Below, in pieces: positions 1-12,706 of a stretch of 64,000 nt of DNA. The notes beneath the pieces are model-generated. The model did not search any database. It saw only the letters and a program-made list of their open reading frames with translations, and had not been told where the DNA came from. The position numbers were made by a program, and so were the translations under genes. Source of the DNA: Diphasiastrum complanatum. Lineage: Eukaryota; Streptophyta; Lycopodiopsida; Lycopodiales; Lycopodiaceae. Where the stretch lies: the NCBI GenBank assembly GCA_029204225.1, contig CM055106.1:3661147-3725146 (forward strand), in the 5' to 3' direction. Position 1 is the first letter of the stretch; every line of letters starts with the position of its first letter.

Positions 1-480
1 TATAGTCGAGGCCCTTTGGAGATCTTGAAAGCCATGTGAGAATTCACACCCGATCAGATAGCAGCCTTGGATGGTCCTCCCATGCCATGTCCATCTTGGT
101 CTTCCTTTTTTCCCGGTTGTGCTAGCTCTACCTGTACTATGCAAGTAGTGTTCCAAAGCTAGTTCACGTGTTCTAGGACCCTTTGTAAGTCTTGTTTTTT
201 CTTTACTTGATTCCCTTGTGGACTTCATAACTTTGGATCAATTCCACGTATCTTTGTATCCGGATGGCCTCTCCAAGTGGTGGCATTACAACAATGTCTC
301 ATCTGTTATGGTTATCAATCTATAATGCTCTGTAGAGGCCTGCATGGCTTGTTGTTTGAGCTAATTTCACAATTGTAAGAGGCCTTGGAGTTGTTGTTGG
401 ATCAATCCTTGTAATTCCTGGCTCCTTAGCTCTTCTTCTATAGCTCTTATTCACTTCTTCTTGAGCTCCGCTTGGCAAGC
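1..480 (-). repeat. Ty3/gypsy-derived repeat fragment
   Basis: The first ~250 bases closely match 9211-9500 in the same orientation, and the 9.2-kb copy lies directly downstream of a gypsy integrase on the minus strand, so this is probably the tail of the same element. Read on the minus strand, 240-560 gives a broken Glu/Lys/Leu-rich coiled-coil-like frame with several stops, which continues into an 88-codon open frame at 508-774. No catalytic motif is present. The gypsy assignment is inferred from the 9.2-kb copy only. Confidence 0.5.
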
Positions 481-1860
481 CTCCAAGTCCTTATTCTTAT
501 CGACTAATTAGTCAACCAGTTCTTCGTTATGGCTTACCAACCAGTGCAAATGATAGGCTTCTAGAGTTTTCTTGGAAGTTTTCAACAGATTGCTGACATC
601 TTTGAATAGAGGAAATTTCGAAGGTAAATAATGTGATGGTGGGAAGCAAAATTGTGGGTTTGATGGTAAGGTAGTGGTGGTAAGAAGTGAGGTGGTGGTG
701 GTTATTGTATCAGAAAGGATAGGTGAGGTGAAAATAGGAATGGGAATGATAAATTGAGTTGGGGGACTCCTCAATTAGCTTTTTTTTAATATGTACATTC
801 CCTATAGAAACAATTTCATCGAAGATCTCTAGCACATAATTAGTATCAAAGTAATCAAATTAAATAATGATAATATAGAATAATCAGATCAACACTTTTG
901 CAAATGATCTTTTACATAATATCTAAATACTCTCAAAATATTTTTTGAATAAAATAATGCATTACGTGAAATTTTGTATCTTTTAAAATATAAAACTTGA
1001 AACTATTCTAAATTCCTATCATACATTTTAGATTAATTTTAAAAATCAATTACTGAAAAAATATATATGTTTTCTATATTTGGTGCATTTTTAAACAATA
1101 TAAATTTTTAGCATTTTATGATTTGCATGTAAAAGATGAAATGTTAAAATTGCAAATATTTACATTCTAAGTTTTGTAGAAAACAAATTATGTAAATTTT
1201 TAAAAAATATTAAATATTAAGAATTATAATATTAATATAAAAATAAAAAATATAATTTGTTTATTTTTAAAATTTTAGCATGTAAAAAATGAATTTCTAG
1301 TTCTTTTTGTTAACAATGTTACAAATTTGAATAACATATAATTTTTAACTAAATTGCTAGTACGTGCTTAATAAGAATTTTAAAAAATACTTTTTACAAA
1401 AAATTTAAATTAAAAAAAAAAATGATTGTCTATTTCATTTTTTTTTTTGTCATCGCATTAAGATTGTCTCAGTACAATCATAATTGATAATCATCCAATA
1501 TAATTTTCTAGAATATAGAACAATAACCATTCATAACATATGACATTACTTAATATCGAAACTAGTTAGTCTATTAGCTTAATCTTAAAGAAAATCATGT
1601 ATAGTGGACATTCTAAAAGTGTAACGACATCACCAAAACTGTGATAACAAATTTCAAACAAGTGCGCCCCCTCTTCAAAATTGTGAATGTTTGGGTTTTC
1701 AACTTGTAATCTACTGAAACCTGGGTTAAATATTTATAACGTTAATTGTAATTTGGCCTTGCTCTATTTTATAGTGTAATTCATTTACAACATTTCATCG
1801 ATATTAAAGAATCTAAAACTTGCCAAGATTTTTTTTTAAAGATTTCTGAACATAAGACAA
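481..1860. other. AT-rich stretch, no gene recognised
   Basis: Apart from the 88-codon minus frame at 508-774 (Thr/Pro/Ser-rich start, Lys/Leu/Glu-rich end, no recognised family), this stretch is very AT-rich with many homopolymer A and T runs. I see no coding signal, LTR end or RNA gene. Confidence 0.5.
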
Positions 1861-1993
1861 ACAACTTGTCCCAACAAACACAATTTAATTGTTTGCCATG
1901 CGTGGAAAATTTCCAAAGAACGCTTTGGAATTATTGCCACAAGTGGCAAATCTCCAAATTACTTGTCACAAGAAAAAGTGGTTATTTAACGAC

Positions 1994-2252
1994 TTTGCAT
2001 GGCTGTGCCATGCAAATAAATTTGGCGCGCATTTTTAAAAAAAAAATTGATTTTAAATTTTCGCGTGGTTGTGCCATGCATGGCAGAGCCATGTTCAAAG
2101 CCCATTCTCCCACCCCTCCAAACCCATAGTCAATCCATTTTTGACCAGCAGAGGTGCCTGAAAATTGTTAGCGTGGATGCGTGGTAGAGCTACGCAAAAT
2201 AGAAAAACGACAAATTTCAGCTAAGTCTCGAGTTCACGTGGTAGGGTCGTGT
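1994..2252. repeat. cluster of 17-bp palindromes (GCRTGGY-N3-GCCATGC)
   Basis: Five near-palindromes of one consensus lie within 260 bp: 1994-2016 (perfect 10-bp arms, loop TGT), 2063-2079, 2078-2094 (overlapping the previous one, so that 2072-2085 is itself a perfect 14-bp palindrome), 2179-2195 and 2236-2252. Each has a TGG-type left arm, three central bases and a complementary right arm. The same motif recurs downstream of the lectin gene at 4465-4481 and, with a 2-bp loop, at 5462-5479, 5631-5648 and 5815-5832. Function unknown. Confidence 0.6.
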
Positions 2253-2881
2253 GGAAAATTGCCTACATATGTACTTGGGTCTGAGGTTGGATGGAGTCAA
2301 ACTTGAGGGCAAAATGGAGTTAAAATATGGATTGATGTTGTTCTAATTTTTCTTTTGGATTTATGGGACTTCGGAATAATCATGAAGATCTACTTCGAAA
2401 TAAACCTAGATTATGTGCATTTACTTTGAAATTGCCTGGGTGTCAAAATGTGAGTGTAACAATGATGTGGAATTTGTTGTATATCCCTTTACACATCTAG
2501 GAAGGTACATTTAACTTTTTTTAAGATTGTGAATTGACCACGTGAGACATCTAGAATTGACCACATGAGACAACTAGAAATTTGAGTTTTTGATGTTGTG
2601 ATTCCAATAGAATAATATGATTATGCAATTCTCTTTGAGGAACACGACTCATGATGGGCTAAAATCCATAGTGTGTGCCATGGAGAACATAAATACAATG
2701 AAATTGTCAAAAACTATAGCACATTTGGATGACGTTCTAATGATGATAGAAAGTATGAAAGCTCATTAGCTAGGAAAAATAAAATGAACTAAATTCAGGA
2801 AGAAAAGCATGTGGTGCCCTTAGAATTCCAAGCCTCATAAAATACATTTGTTATGTTGTATATAGCCTTCAATGTGAACAG

Positions 2882-3007
2882 GACAATGCACAAGACGACA
2901 TCATGCTGTGTAGTCTTGCAGGCAAGACAATGCACAAGACCACATCATCATCATCCTGTGTAGTCTTGCAGACAAGAAAAAGAACGTTGTGCAATCCTGC
3001 AGGTAGG
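2882..3007. repeat. short tandem duplication, ~45-50 bp unit
   Basis: Two units beginning GACAATGCACAAGAC (2882 and 2927) and ending GTAGTCTTGCAG are followed by a third, diverged unit (TGCAATCCTGCAG). The second unit carries an expanded ATC run. It lies upstream of the lectin gene with no sign of coding. Confidence 0.6.
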
Positions 3008-3016
3008 ACAAAGCAT

Positions 3017-3019
<3 letters not shown>

Positions 3020-3066
<47 letters not shown>
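3020..3066. repeat. (CT)n microsatellite
   Basis: About 23 CT dinucleotides are followed by a C run and T runs. Open frames across it on both strands are poly(Leu-Ser) or poly(Arg-Glu) artefacts of the repeat. Confidence 0.95.
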
Positions 3067-3068
<2 letters not shown>

Positions 3069-3227
3069 CCCCCCTTTGCTATTTTTTTTTTTTGCTATTT
3101 CAAAGATTTCATAGTTATTATGTTTCAAGACTTTCAGAATGTGAGTAAAATGGAAGACTTTCAATGTCAACAAAATAAAACTATAAAAAGCACACTGGCA
3201 TTATCTACAAATAACATGTGTAAGAAG

Positions 3228-3360
3228 GCATGGGAATTGAGGGGCTATGTAACTAACCACATGATTTCAAGAAATGGCATCCCCAAACAACGTGTCACAA
3301 GGCACATGGAAATTGGAGGGCTATGTAATCAACCACACGATTCCAAGAGATGTCATCCCC
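3228..3360. repeat. 73-bp tandem duplication
   Basis: The segment 3228-3285 (GGCATGGGAATTGAGGGG...GGCATCCCC) is repeated at 3301-3360 with about 85 percent identity by eye. It lies within 300 bp upstream of the lectin start and could affect its promoter spacing. Confidence 0.7.
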
Positions 3361-3523
3361 TTGACTCCTAGGTTGACATCACATGAGACAAATCCTTGCT
3401 CCAAAATTTTGACCCTCTTAATTTTTTGAAGAGTCAATCCACTTTGAGGACACCGCCTCATGATAAGGCTAGAATTGTAGTATAGCAAGTGCGTGGCTAT
3501 GGCATGGACACTCTAGTCTCAAG

Positions 3524-3531
3524 TATAAATA
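3524..3531 (+). promoter_or_regulatory. TATA box of the lectin gene
   Basis: TATAAATA lies 110 bp upstream of the chosen ATG. A start of transcription about 30 bp downstream would give a leader of about 75-80 nt that ends in a GA-rich tract (3593-3633), a common feature of plant leaders. Confidence 0.65.
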
Positions 3532-3633
3532 GATACTTGCAATCTCGTTAAGTTATCACACCCTCAGTATAGATCTACTTCCTACCTTTTTGTGAGAGAG
3601 AGAGAGAGCGAGAGAGCGAGCGAGGGGAGAGAG

Positions 3634-4161
3634 ATGGAGAAAGTTGTGTTGCTTGTTCCTGTAGTATTATCGATGGCATTTTTCATGCTTCCTGCGTTTG
3701 TTACATGTTACGGGAATTATTTGCATGTAGATGAAACGCTTTATGAAGGGCAATACATAACGCCAGTCGGCAATAATGACTGGTTGGCCAAGCTGGATGA
3801 TCAATGCAATTTTGTTCTATTAGGACGTCCTGCCTCAAATTTTAATTACAATCGTATATGGAATTCCAAGACTACCCATAGAAGTTCCAATTGTCGTCTG
3901 ACTCTCCAAGCGGATGGAAACTTGGTGGTTTACGGTGGGGATAATTACCCGTTGTGGGCAACTAACACTGACGAGGAAAGGATCATCAAGAGTCAGCCTC
4001 GTTTGGTTGGCGACGGCCCGTGTGTGCCTGCTGGTGGTTACTATGAACTGCAGTTTTGGGAAGATAAAGGTTGGATCCTTGCTCTGGTCTGCGTCATACC
4101 AGGTGATTCACTAAACTCGGGATATTATGTTAGGTGGAAAAGTAATACTGACCCAAGGTAA
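3634..4161 (+). CDS. secreted GNA-type (bulb-type) mannose-binding lectin
   Basis: An intronless 175-residue protein. Residues 1 to about 26 form a signal peptide (hydrophobic VVLLVPVVLSMAFFMLPAF, then cleavage near T24-C25-Y26), so the product is probably secreted or vacuolar. The mature part is a B_lectin domain. Residues 92-100 match the mannose-site consensus QxDxNxVxY exactly, followed by the family's WATNT at 108-112. C58 and C87 occupy the positions of the conserved disulphide. The first subdomain site (residues 55-63, D-D-Q-C-N-F-V-L-L) is degenerate. In place of a third QxDxNxVxY site there is a cysteine-containing tail (C130, C153). At most one mannose site therefore looks intact, whereas snowdrop-type lectins have three. 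I chose the ATG at 3634 because the longer frame begins at a GTG inside the GA leader and would spoil the signal peptide. Proteins of this family bind mannose glycans and often act in defence; that role is inferred here. Confidence 0.9.
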   Translation: MEKVVLLVPVVLSMAFFMLPAFVTCYGNYLHVDETLYEGQYITPVGNNDWLAKLDDQCNFVLLGRPASNFNYNRIWNSKTTHRSSNCRLTLQADGNLVVYGGDNYPLWATNTDEERIIKSQPRLVGDGPCVPAGGYYELQFWEDKGWILALVCVIPGDSLNSGYYVRWKSNTDPR

Positions 4162-4242
4162 ACTTCTGCACATTCCAGCTGTGGAGATCAGTCATTATGA
4201 TACATTTGATGTTGCTAAACGATAGAATTGTCGTATGTGAGG

Positions 4243-4248
4243 AATAAA
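4243..4248 (+). terminator. candidate poly(A) signal of the lectin gene
   Basis: AATAAA lies 82 bp after the lectin stop codon, in an AT-rich region and at a normal distance for a plant 3' UTR. Confidence 0.45.
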
Positions 4249-5444
4249 AATAACAATCCACATATGAGGATAATAAGTTCAGGAACTCTGTAAGACGTAA
4301 CAGACTTTGACATTATTATAAAAAATTGATATCAACGGACTTATGATAGAAAGTAATCTCATTGTTTGGTTGTCTTAAATTTAGACTTAACTTAAGTCAT
4401 GTAGCATTATCCAATGTAATGGATGATCATGGCTTTGCAACATGTTCCAGCTGATCAATGTTTGGCATGGCAGAGTTATGTACACATTCACATTTTCTCA
4501 AATTGATATGTGCTCATTTTTTTTTTCAATAGTGAAATAACAAGCTCTGTTGTTTGATCTTCACGTTTCAGCCTTCCCCACTACTTAAACCATTCATTTT
4601 GTAAGCTTATCGCTCAAACAGAATGATTAAGCCGTTGTGAAGGTTTAACATTACTTTGATTTGGCTCATGAAAGTTTCACTGTGTTTTGTCTCCGCTATT
4701 GAATATCTATGTAACCATGTAAGTCATGAACTAGCAGCTAGTTAAGTTTATCTGGATAGTACACCTCAATCGACTTTTCCATGACAATTAGTTGTTTTGA
4801 TAGAGTATGTTACGGAGCCTTTATAAAATGGCTAGAGACTACAGATAATTCACATATGTTCTTTGAGGCCGTAAAAGCACGCAATGTGTCATTCAAAAAT
4901 TAGTGGATCAAAGCTATAAATGAATATCATGAATCTGCAATTATATCATGCCCAACTTCCAATCACCCTATCATCATTATTTCAGTCACTCACAATGATT
5001 GGGGAGGGCTGAATGTATCTCTAACGTAATAAGCCTTAGCTCAATATCATCCTTATGAGGCATATGTTGGATCATCCATTTCTGGCAGCAGATTACTTTA
5101 AGTAATATGTCACAACAGTTCTATTGATAATTTTGGATTAATTTGACAAAATTAGACTTCACAATTACTTTGTTATGGCCGAGTGTCATTCTAACAGTGG
5201 CCTATGCGTTAAACTTCACTATTACTTTGTTATGGCTCAATGTCATTCTAACAGTGGCCTATATCAAGTAATTGCATCGGTTGACAATTTTATAAAGATA
5301 TTGATGCTCTTCACACTCGTGGCTCTTGCTTGATTCTTCATGAATTCTAAAGGTAAAATTGCTTATCTCAATTGGTTGTATTAAAAAAATCTTCACGATG
5401 GGCCAGTGGGGGTGGGCCAATATTTCATGTGATTCAACGCTGTC
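4249..5444. other. lectin 3' flank, with a ~57-bp tandem duplication
   Basis: No gene is recognised. A tandem duplication is visible at about 5153-5268: ATTACTTTGTTATGG and ATTCTAACAGTGGCCTA occur twice, about 57 bp apart. One copy of the lectin-region palindrome lies at 4465-4481 (GCATGGC-AGA-GTTATGT). Confidence 0.6.
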
Positions 5445-5974
<530 letters not shown>

Positions 5975-5977
<3 letters not shown>

Positions 5978-8900
5978 TTACTAGTGTTGCTATGCAATAC
6001 AAATTGTCAATAAAGGCTAAGACTTATATAATACTAAGTCCATGTTTTCATTTGGAGCTTGTAATAAATGTTTCTATTATTTAGACTAAGTATGTCTACA
6101 AATGCAACATTTGATTTTTTGTGCTTCCAAAAGATTTAGAATGGTGTCAATTTACATGGAATTTAGACCACATTATGTATAGATTTTTACAATGCAAGAC
6201 CGAAATCATAAAATTTCAAAGCATGCCCTTGCACTCTTACTTGTTCAAGGATTTTCTTGCCTTTGCAAGGGAAGTCCAAAAACTCTATCCGAACACTTGC
6301 AATGAAGAAAGCTTCTAAAATGGAGCATCCTTCAAGCACTGATTATTTGCAAGGAAACCAATGTTTCTATTTTTTAGGTGTGATATGGAAATTATGAACT
6401 TATGTGATAAAGTTTGATTGCAAACTTGCAAAAAACTATCGATTAAAATGGTTTCTTTTCTTATGACAAACTTCTATCATATGCGAGTGACCTTGTAAGA
6501 TATTAGTTGAAATCTTGATGTTCTACCAAAATGCAATCAAGATAAGAGTGACATTCTTTTAATGGTTTTTGTATGCCATCCAAACATCACATCATTGAAA
6601 AGACACGAAAACACTTGAAACTGAAACATGGTCACACATAGTTCTCTGACAACTAAAACCTAGATCATACATCTTGCTCTCAACTAATAAGGACATCAAG
6701 TTGCAAGAGTAAACCCCATATATGAAGAATAAAAAATACAAAGTTCTGGATGATAAGATAAAAAATTATATGGTTTTGTTAAATGATTTTTATAGTAAAC
6801 TATAGAGCCATTGAGAATTCTACACCCAACAGAACATGAAAGGTGGCTGAAGAACTATCTTCCCAAGTCATTTCTTTTGGGCTCAGCAAAGCTTACATTA
6901 GATATATGAATACATCTCTAAGAACTTATGTACTTGAGGTACATGACTCCTTAGACATTCTTGTCCTCAAAAATGAAAATGTGTGTTCACTAAGCTTGAA
7001 CACTCTAGTTTTGCAATTTTTTAGTAGGCATGATTGAGGTGTCATGTCTAGCAACTTGTCATGTTGTTGCAGATCTTGAGATGATGTTGGAAATAAATCC
7101 ATATGATAATTATAGTCTACAACTTATATTTGCATAAAGAATAAATGATGGCCAAAGAAGAGCTTGATGAAATATCATGTATTGCTTTTTGGTAACCCAA
7201 ATCTACTATCACCGCTATTTTGTCTGCATCTTTGACATCATGCCACCTTGGATGGTTTATTCAATTTCCTTGGACTCATGCTTTTGCACTACATCAGGCA
7301 ATACACATTCTTTGATCATATTGATCAACAATGCTATTATAAACTCGTTAATCCTTGTAGCTTTGAGTTGATGATACCATGTAAATGCTTTGTACGAGGA
7401 GGTAGCTCATATTAGAAATGCAACTTTGGCATACACCGAGGCATGTCTCTAGTCATATAGTTGATCAAGTACTTTTATTCAGAATTGGACAATACTTCAT
7501 CCATGATTGGACATGAAAAATTGACCTCATTGAAATTGAAAATTGACTTTTGTTTCTAAAATTATGATATCTATAATTTTCCATAATTGTGCTTGGGGCA
7601 TCAATCCCAAGTGAAGATACCTTGCAAAACTAAACCAAAGATATGACATTTTGATAATCTTGAGTAGCCATTAGTAGAGAATCATTGCTAACATTGCCTG
7701 ATAATAAATCGAATACTTTTAGCTTTGTAGAGCAATGTAGACCTTTCTGAAAAAAAGCAATATGAATCTAAGGTATAAAGCATAATCAGCTTTCCAAAAA
7801 AAATTTCCGGATTGAAAAGATATTCCCGATCGTTATTCACACTTACATATAATTTATATGCAAGGCATGAATTATATTTTGAATTTTGAGCTCTTAAGAT
7901 CCTAGTAAGATAAGGTGCTATAGCAATAGCCACATTAAACTTTGGCAAAATGGACTTATGAGATTGAAGATAGTGGCATAGATGATATCTTTTTTGATTA
8001 ATGTAAGTTCTTCATCACTGATGGTATCACCATGAAAGTTGTTTGCTTTGGATCTTATTTCTAGTACTGATTTCTCTCACTTGTCATCAACATTTGCTTA
8101 AAACTAGAATTTGGCATTTAAAATCCTATCACTTCTATTCGAAGTAACTGGAGATACTTGTTGCTCACAACAGATCCCTTTCCATTAACATTTACACAAT
8201 CAATGGCAAGAAGGAATTTACAATCTAAGTCTTAAGCATTCAACATCATGTCGGTTAACTATGAATAAGATCTACTCACTTATTGTGCTTCTTACAAGAT
8301 TACTACTCACCTATTGTAGATTTATAATCTCTTACTTACTCGACATAAAATTCTTGCTCACATTACAATTCACGTCATTCAACATCAAAATGCTTCAAGA
8401 ATCCAACACACGACTTGAGCAACAAAATATACATAGAAATGATAAGTACTCCAAGGAATTTCAGTCCAATGAGAATAACTTCTTACAAGACTCCATGCAT
8501 AGATGCACGCTCCCTCGTCAATTCTATTAGTCACTAACACTAATCACCAACACATCGAATCAACTATCTTCCCTTTTATTGCCCGATCCCCCCCTTATTC
8601 GACTCTTCTTCTTTTTTATTTCTCTTCTTCTTACCTGCCCTCGAGCTTCTTGATAGTCACTTTCTATAACAGAATATTGTTGAACTCTCCACTATCGAGT
8701 TACATCCAACGAACTTTAGTGTAACTAAAGAGTCGAATAAGGGTCATGGTTGGATCCATAATCACAAGTCTAGCTGCTCCAGTTCTTGGATTAACCGACA
8801 CCAAAAAGTATACCTTCGGTTGATTGTGATCTTGGTAGAGAATCTACCAACATTGCCCTACTCCAAGCTCGTTGCAGGTCCCTTTGCAAATTCAACTTGA

Positions 8901-9120
8901 CTTCATCGGCCATGTTCTTCAGTTGTTGATCTGGTTCTCCATCTTTTGCAAGTTTGTTCCATTATACACCTGTTGACCTTCGGTTAATTCTTCAGTGGGA
9001 GTCCAATTCAATTGTCATGCCATCCTTGTTCGAAACACCAATGAAATATTTCTATCTCAAGATTATACATAGAAATGAATCGTTAGTCCATTGAGCGAAT
9101 GAATTGCAGGTCAATGTTGG
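5975..9120. other. no recognisable gene or element
   Basis: Only short open frames (up to 89 codons) with no recognisable motif occur. From about 8730 the base composition resembles the following gypsy fragment, and this part may be its eroded continuation, but I cannot show it. Confidence 0.5.
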
Positions 9121-9764
9121 TCACCAAAAGCATGAGTTTCTGGATCTGGTTAAATATAAATAAGGTAGAGAAGGGAATAGAGGGGTCAGTATCAAATGTA
9201 TTATGGTAGGGTATAGTCGAGGCCCTTTGGAGATCTTGAAATCCATGGACATCCACACCCGATCAGGTAGCAGCCTTAGAATGTCCTCCCATGCCATGTC
9301 CATCTTGGTTTTCCTCCTTTTTTCAGTTGTGCTAGCTTTGCTTGTACTTTGCAAGTAGTGTTCCAAAGCTAGTTCACCTATTCTAGAACCCTTTTTAAGT
9401 CTTGTTGCATTTTCTTTACTTGATTCTGGGATTCAACAGCTTCTTTTCATGGTGGTCTTTATAAACTTTGGTATTGGCCTTGTGGGCTTCATACCTTTTG
9501 ACCAATTCCACGTATCTCTGCATTTTAATCTTTTAAGTTCTATATCATGCCAGGTCTTCTATCTGCATTTGTTTACTAGCTCTGCATGATAACTTAATAA
9601 TCGAGTTTCACGTAGTTTGTGAAGATTAAAAAGTTTGTGTTTGATGGTTTCTTCTTCACCAAGTTGTTTGAATATGCAACTCATAAGGATGGAATGATAA
9701 ATTCTACTGACTTTACAGTCTGTTGACTATAAACGAACTAAAATGGTGTCATTCTCGTTGATCT
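9121..9764 (-). pseudogene. eroded 3' end of a Ty3/gypsy pol
   Basis: Downstream (minus strand) of the integrase core the broken frame still reads like the post-integrase region of plant gypsy elements: a stretch beginning TPF and containing EFIIPSLRVA, then a Gln/Lys/Leu-rich coiled-coil-like part. 9211-9500 is homologous to 1-250, and 9437-10030 to 19279-19918. Many stops and frame changes are present. Confidence 0.55.
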
Positions 9765-10338
9765 TCATGGTTTTGTTTTGAAAGCCCAAATAGCTAAATA
9801 TAATTTTGTTTCCCAATTATTTCCGTAGGCTTCAACTATTTTGGTCAAAATTTTCCATATTATCTTGTTTGAAAATTCGGCTAACCCATTGCATCGAGGA
9901 TAATATGGGGTACTTTTTTGATGTTTCACAAAGTAATGAGTTAGGAGATTATGTACAACCTCATTGAGGAAGTGAGTGCATCTATCACTTACTAACTCTA
10001 TTGGACATGTACATCCGAAGTGGGTAATAATGTTTTCATGTAGAAATTTGGCTATAACTTTTGCGATAGCTTGTCTCATCACTCTAGCCTCTACCCAATT
10101 TGTAGCATAGTCAGTGGACACTAAGATGTATCTTGATTAGGTACCATGGGTGACTGGGCTGATTGGACCTACAAAATCAATTCCCCACTTGTGAAATGCT
10201 TCTCCTTCGGTTATTGAAGTTAAAGGCATAAAATCAGTTCGTTCAAGAGTTTTAATTCCTTGGCAAACATCATAGATTTTGATTTGTGCATATGTGTCCT
10301 AAATAATGTCAACCACCAATATTCGACTAATAGGAATT
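9765..10338 (-). pseudogene. Ty3/gypsy integrase core, broken
   Basis: The minus strand encodes an rve-type integrase. From the right the order is a linker reading MPLTSI and WGIDFVGPI (about 10140-10240), then a 118-codon open frame (9765-10121) with STDYATNWVEA, IELVSDRCTHFLNEV and KSTPYYPRCNGLAEFSNK. The D, D and E of the catalytic triad are therefore present, but in the closest plant elements a Gly follows SDR where a Cys stands here. A stop just before position 10121 and the truncated ends rule out activity. It abuts a copia RT at about 10340. Confidence 0.8.
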
Positions 10339-10339
10339 T

Positions 10340-11434
10340 CTTAGCGATACTGTCTGCTAGAAATGAGTTGGATTTGTGTGAAAGCTGGGAGCGATCTGCT
10401 GCAGCAACATAAGAAAGTAGCAGTCGAATAGAGGTATGCTTTGACGACTGGGCTGAAGGTTTCAAAGTAGTTGATATTGGGAATTTGAGAAAATCTCCTT
10501 GCCATGAGTCAGGCTTTTTTTCTATTGATACTACCATCTGCATTATATTTGATTTTGAAGATCCATTTGCAGTCGATTATCTTTCTGTTTATTGGCAACT
10601 TGGTGACAGTCCACGTGTTGTTCCCCAGCAGTGAATTGTATTCTTTGTCCATTGCTTCTTTCTAGAGATCTGAATCGACTTGCGACAAAGCTTCCTCAAC
10701 TGTGGTTGGCTCATGAATGGAATAGTGAACGAACTCATCAGTATAATGGATAGGTTGAGTACAAATTCTTGTTGATCTTATGGATCAAGTTTTTGGCTGC
10801 AAAATTTGACCTTGTGTTGACTAAGTTGGTTGCTCCTGAGTTGTAGGTTCTTCTTCTTCTTCTGGATCTGACTGTATTTGGTGACTATAGGAAGAAATAG
10901 AAATTGTCTTTCGAGAAGAGTTTGTTGTCGGGACAAAAACTATAGACTGCATCTTGTCCTTGCCAATAAATTGCTTTAAAGGAATGCTCATCAAGTTTCT
11001 TTTTGTTGTCCTTTGGGACATGAGCATACGCTGTGCATCCGCTCACCTTCAAATATTTAATTGAGGGTTTGAATCTTGTGCAGACCTCAGAAGAGATTTT
11101 TGTTGTTAGATACACTCTTAGTTATACATTGATTCTGCAAATAAGTTGTTGTTGAAATAGCATGTTGCCAAAGAGCATGTGTGATCGTGCATTTAGCAGA
11201 ATCGACAAGGTCTTGTTCTTCCTTTCGGCCAGTCCATTCGATTGTGGAAAATAGGAAGCAACAAACTGTTGCTCGATGCCATTGGCTGAGAAATAATCCT
11301 TGAATTCATTTGATATATATTCGTTGTCATTGTCGGTCCTAAGAGCTTTGATTATTTTGCATGTCTACAGCTTAGCATTTTCTTTGTATTTCTCGAAAAA
11401 CTAGAAGGCTTCAAATTTATCTTTTAAGAAATAG
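10340..11434 (-). pseudogene. copia family A: end of integrase to start of RT, broken
   Basis: Minus strand. 10885-11115 carries the post-core part of a copia integrase (IKYLKVSGCTAYAHVPKDNKKKLDEH in family order: FGC-type motif, then the 'Y..G' motif as IYWQGQ, then a Phe/Asp-rich end). 10340-10740 carries the start of copia RT (VEEALSQVDSDL, AMDKEYNSLL, CKWIFKIKYNADGSINRKKA), with stops and frame changes. The 25.7-26.5 kb segment is a second copy of the integrase part. At 11434 the element is interrupted; it resumes at 15686. Confidence 0.8.
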
Positions 11435-12106
11435 ATTAGCCAATAGGATTTTGGGGCAGGAGCCTTCCTCATTTCTAAAAAGAAGCACTTGTACTCTATT
11501 TCCATGCCTAATGAGAAGGAGGAAACTCTACCACTTTTTGGAGAAAAGCATCCTCATTTGCTATTCCCTACTTGCTAATGCTTTTGATTGTGTTTTCCAT
11601 TGCTTTCTAATTTCATGTTTATTGGTTGTTTTAGTTAATGTTTCTCCATTAGCAAGCATAAGGAGCATTTGAGCTAACCTCCACTCTCACCCTCTATCTC
11701 TTTCTTTCCCTCTTCTCTTCTAATCTTCCCTTTCTTTTCACCTACAGTCATGATGAAAGTAGTTTAGGAGAGTAGAGTTAGTGGAAGTAGCATTAGTGGT
11801 GGTAGAGTTAGATGAAAAGTAGAGAACTAACTTAAACGTAGCATCTATGCCTAGTTAGGTGCCTATTTAGTGAACTAACCCTTGTTGACAGGCGAGAGGG
11901 CTACTACTACAATAGATATTTGGCCCTACACTCAGATGCCTAATTGCATCCACAATCTCTCTTCATGGTAGTCTAAGACTCCTACATTAATACTCGTAAT
12001 GAACACAATCAGAACTGCTCTATAATCTCTATTTTTCAAGTAATCCAAGATCCTAATAACATTGTTTATCATTTCTTCTCTATCCATTGGTGTTAAAACT
12101 AATTAC
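11435..12106. other. unassigned part of the insertion in copia A
   Basis: This lies inside the ~4.25-kb block that splits copia A. It is T- and C-rich, with one 73-codon open frame (11451-11672) and no recognised motif. It could be flanking DNA carried with the neighbouring F element. Confidence 0.4.
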
Positions 12107-12706
12107 TATGAAGAATTTCAGATCACAAACATCCAAAATATCTCTCCTTGACCTTTCGTTAGAAAAACAAGCAATTCACCAATCTTGCCAATGTAGAAAA
12201 ATCAGCATCTACACTAAGAATGAGATGCAAACTCTAATGGATCTTGATCATACATGAACCAAAACATAAAATAATGTTGTTTTCCATACAATAAAGTATT
12301 TCACATGTGTGGATCTGAAAATAGCATTTAATGAGCATTCTACACATAGAATTGCAATAGAACCACGTATAAGCATGAATGAGATAAGAGAGAGAGAGAA
12401 TGTCCTCTCTTCCCATGAGTTACATCCTTTTATAATAGGTCCAAAACCTAAATTGCCACTTGGTTTCCCTCCAATATGAAAAGCCTAATATTTTTTGGAC
12501 TAGATTCAATGTACCCAACTTTCAAATTTGAATCTACTAAAACTCGACTTCTTTATTTTCCACACTTTCAAAAAGTGTTTATTCAAATGCTTTTAAGACT
12601 AATATAACTATGAAAAGTCAAAACTTAAGTCTAATATGAAAATTGGTCTCAATTGCCAAATATACAAATATGACCAAAATAGTAAAACTAGTTGAAATCT
12701 TTCACA
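12107..12706 (-). repeat. LTR of copia family F (3' LTR)
   Basis: Minus orientation. The right end is TGTGAAAGATT, directly after a purine tract (AGAAGGAG) that follows the RNase H frame, as expected for the polypurine tract and 3' LTR. The left end (TATGAAGAATTT) matches the inverted terminal repeat of the 37882-38520 LTR. The internal sequence matches that LTR throughout (for example CCAATGTAGAAAAATCAGCATC). Confidence 0.75.

Noticed and set aside
2901-3173. Open frames across the CT/AG tracts (also at 5803-6084)
   Set aside because: Dinucleotide repeats lack stops in all frames; the translations are only poly(Leu-Ser) or poly(Arg-Glu).
3592-3633. Upstream extension of the lectin frame
   Set aside because: It starts at GTG in the GA-rich leader and adds Arg/Glu/Ser residues before a good signal peptide; the ATG at 3634 is the better start.
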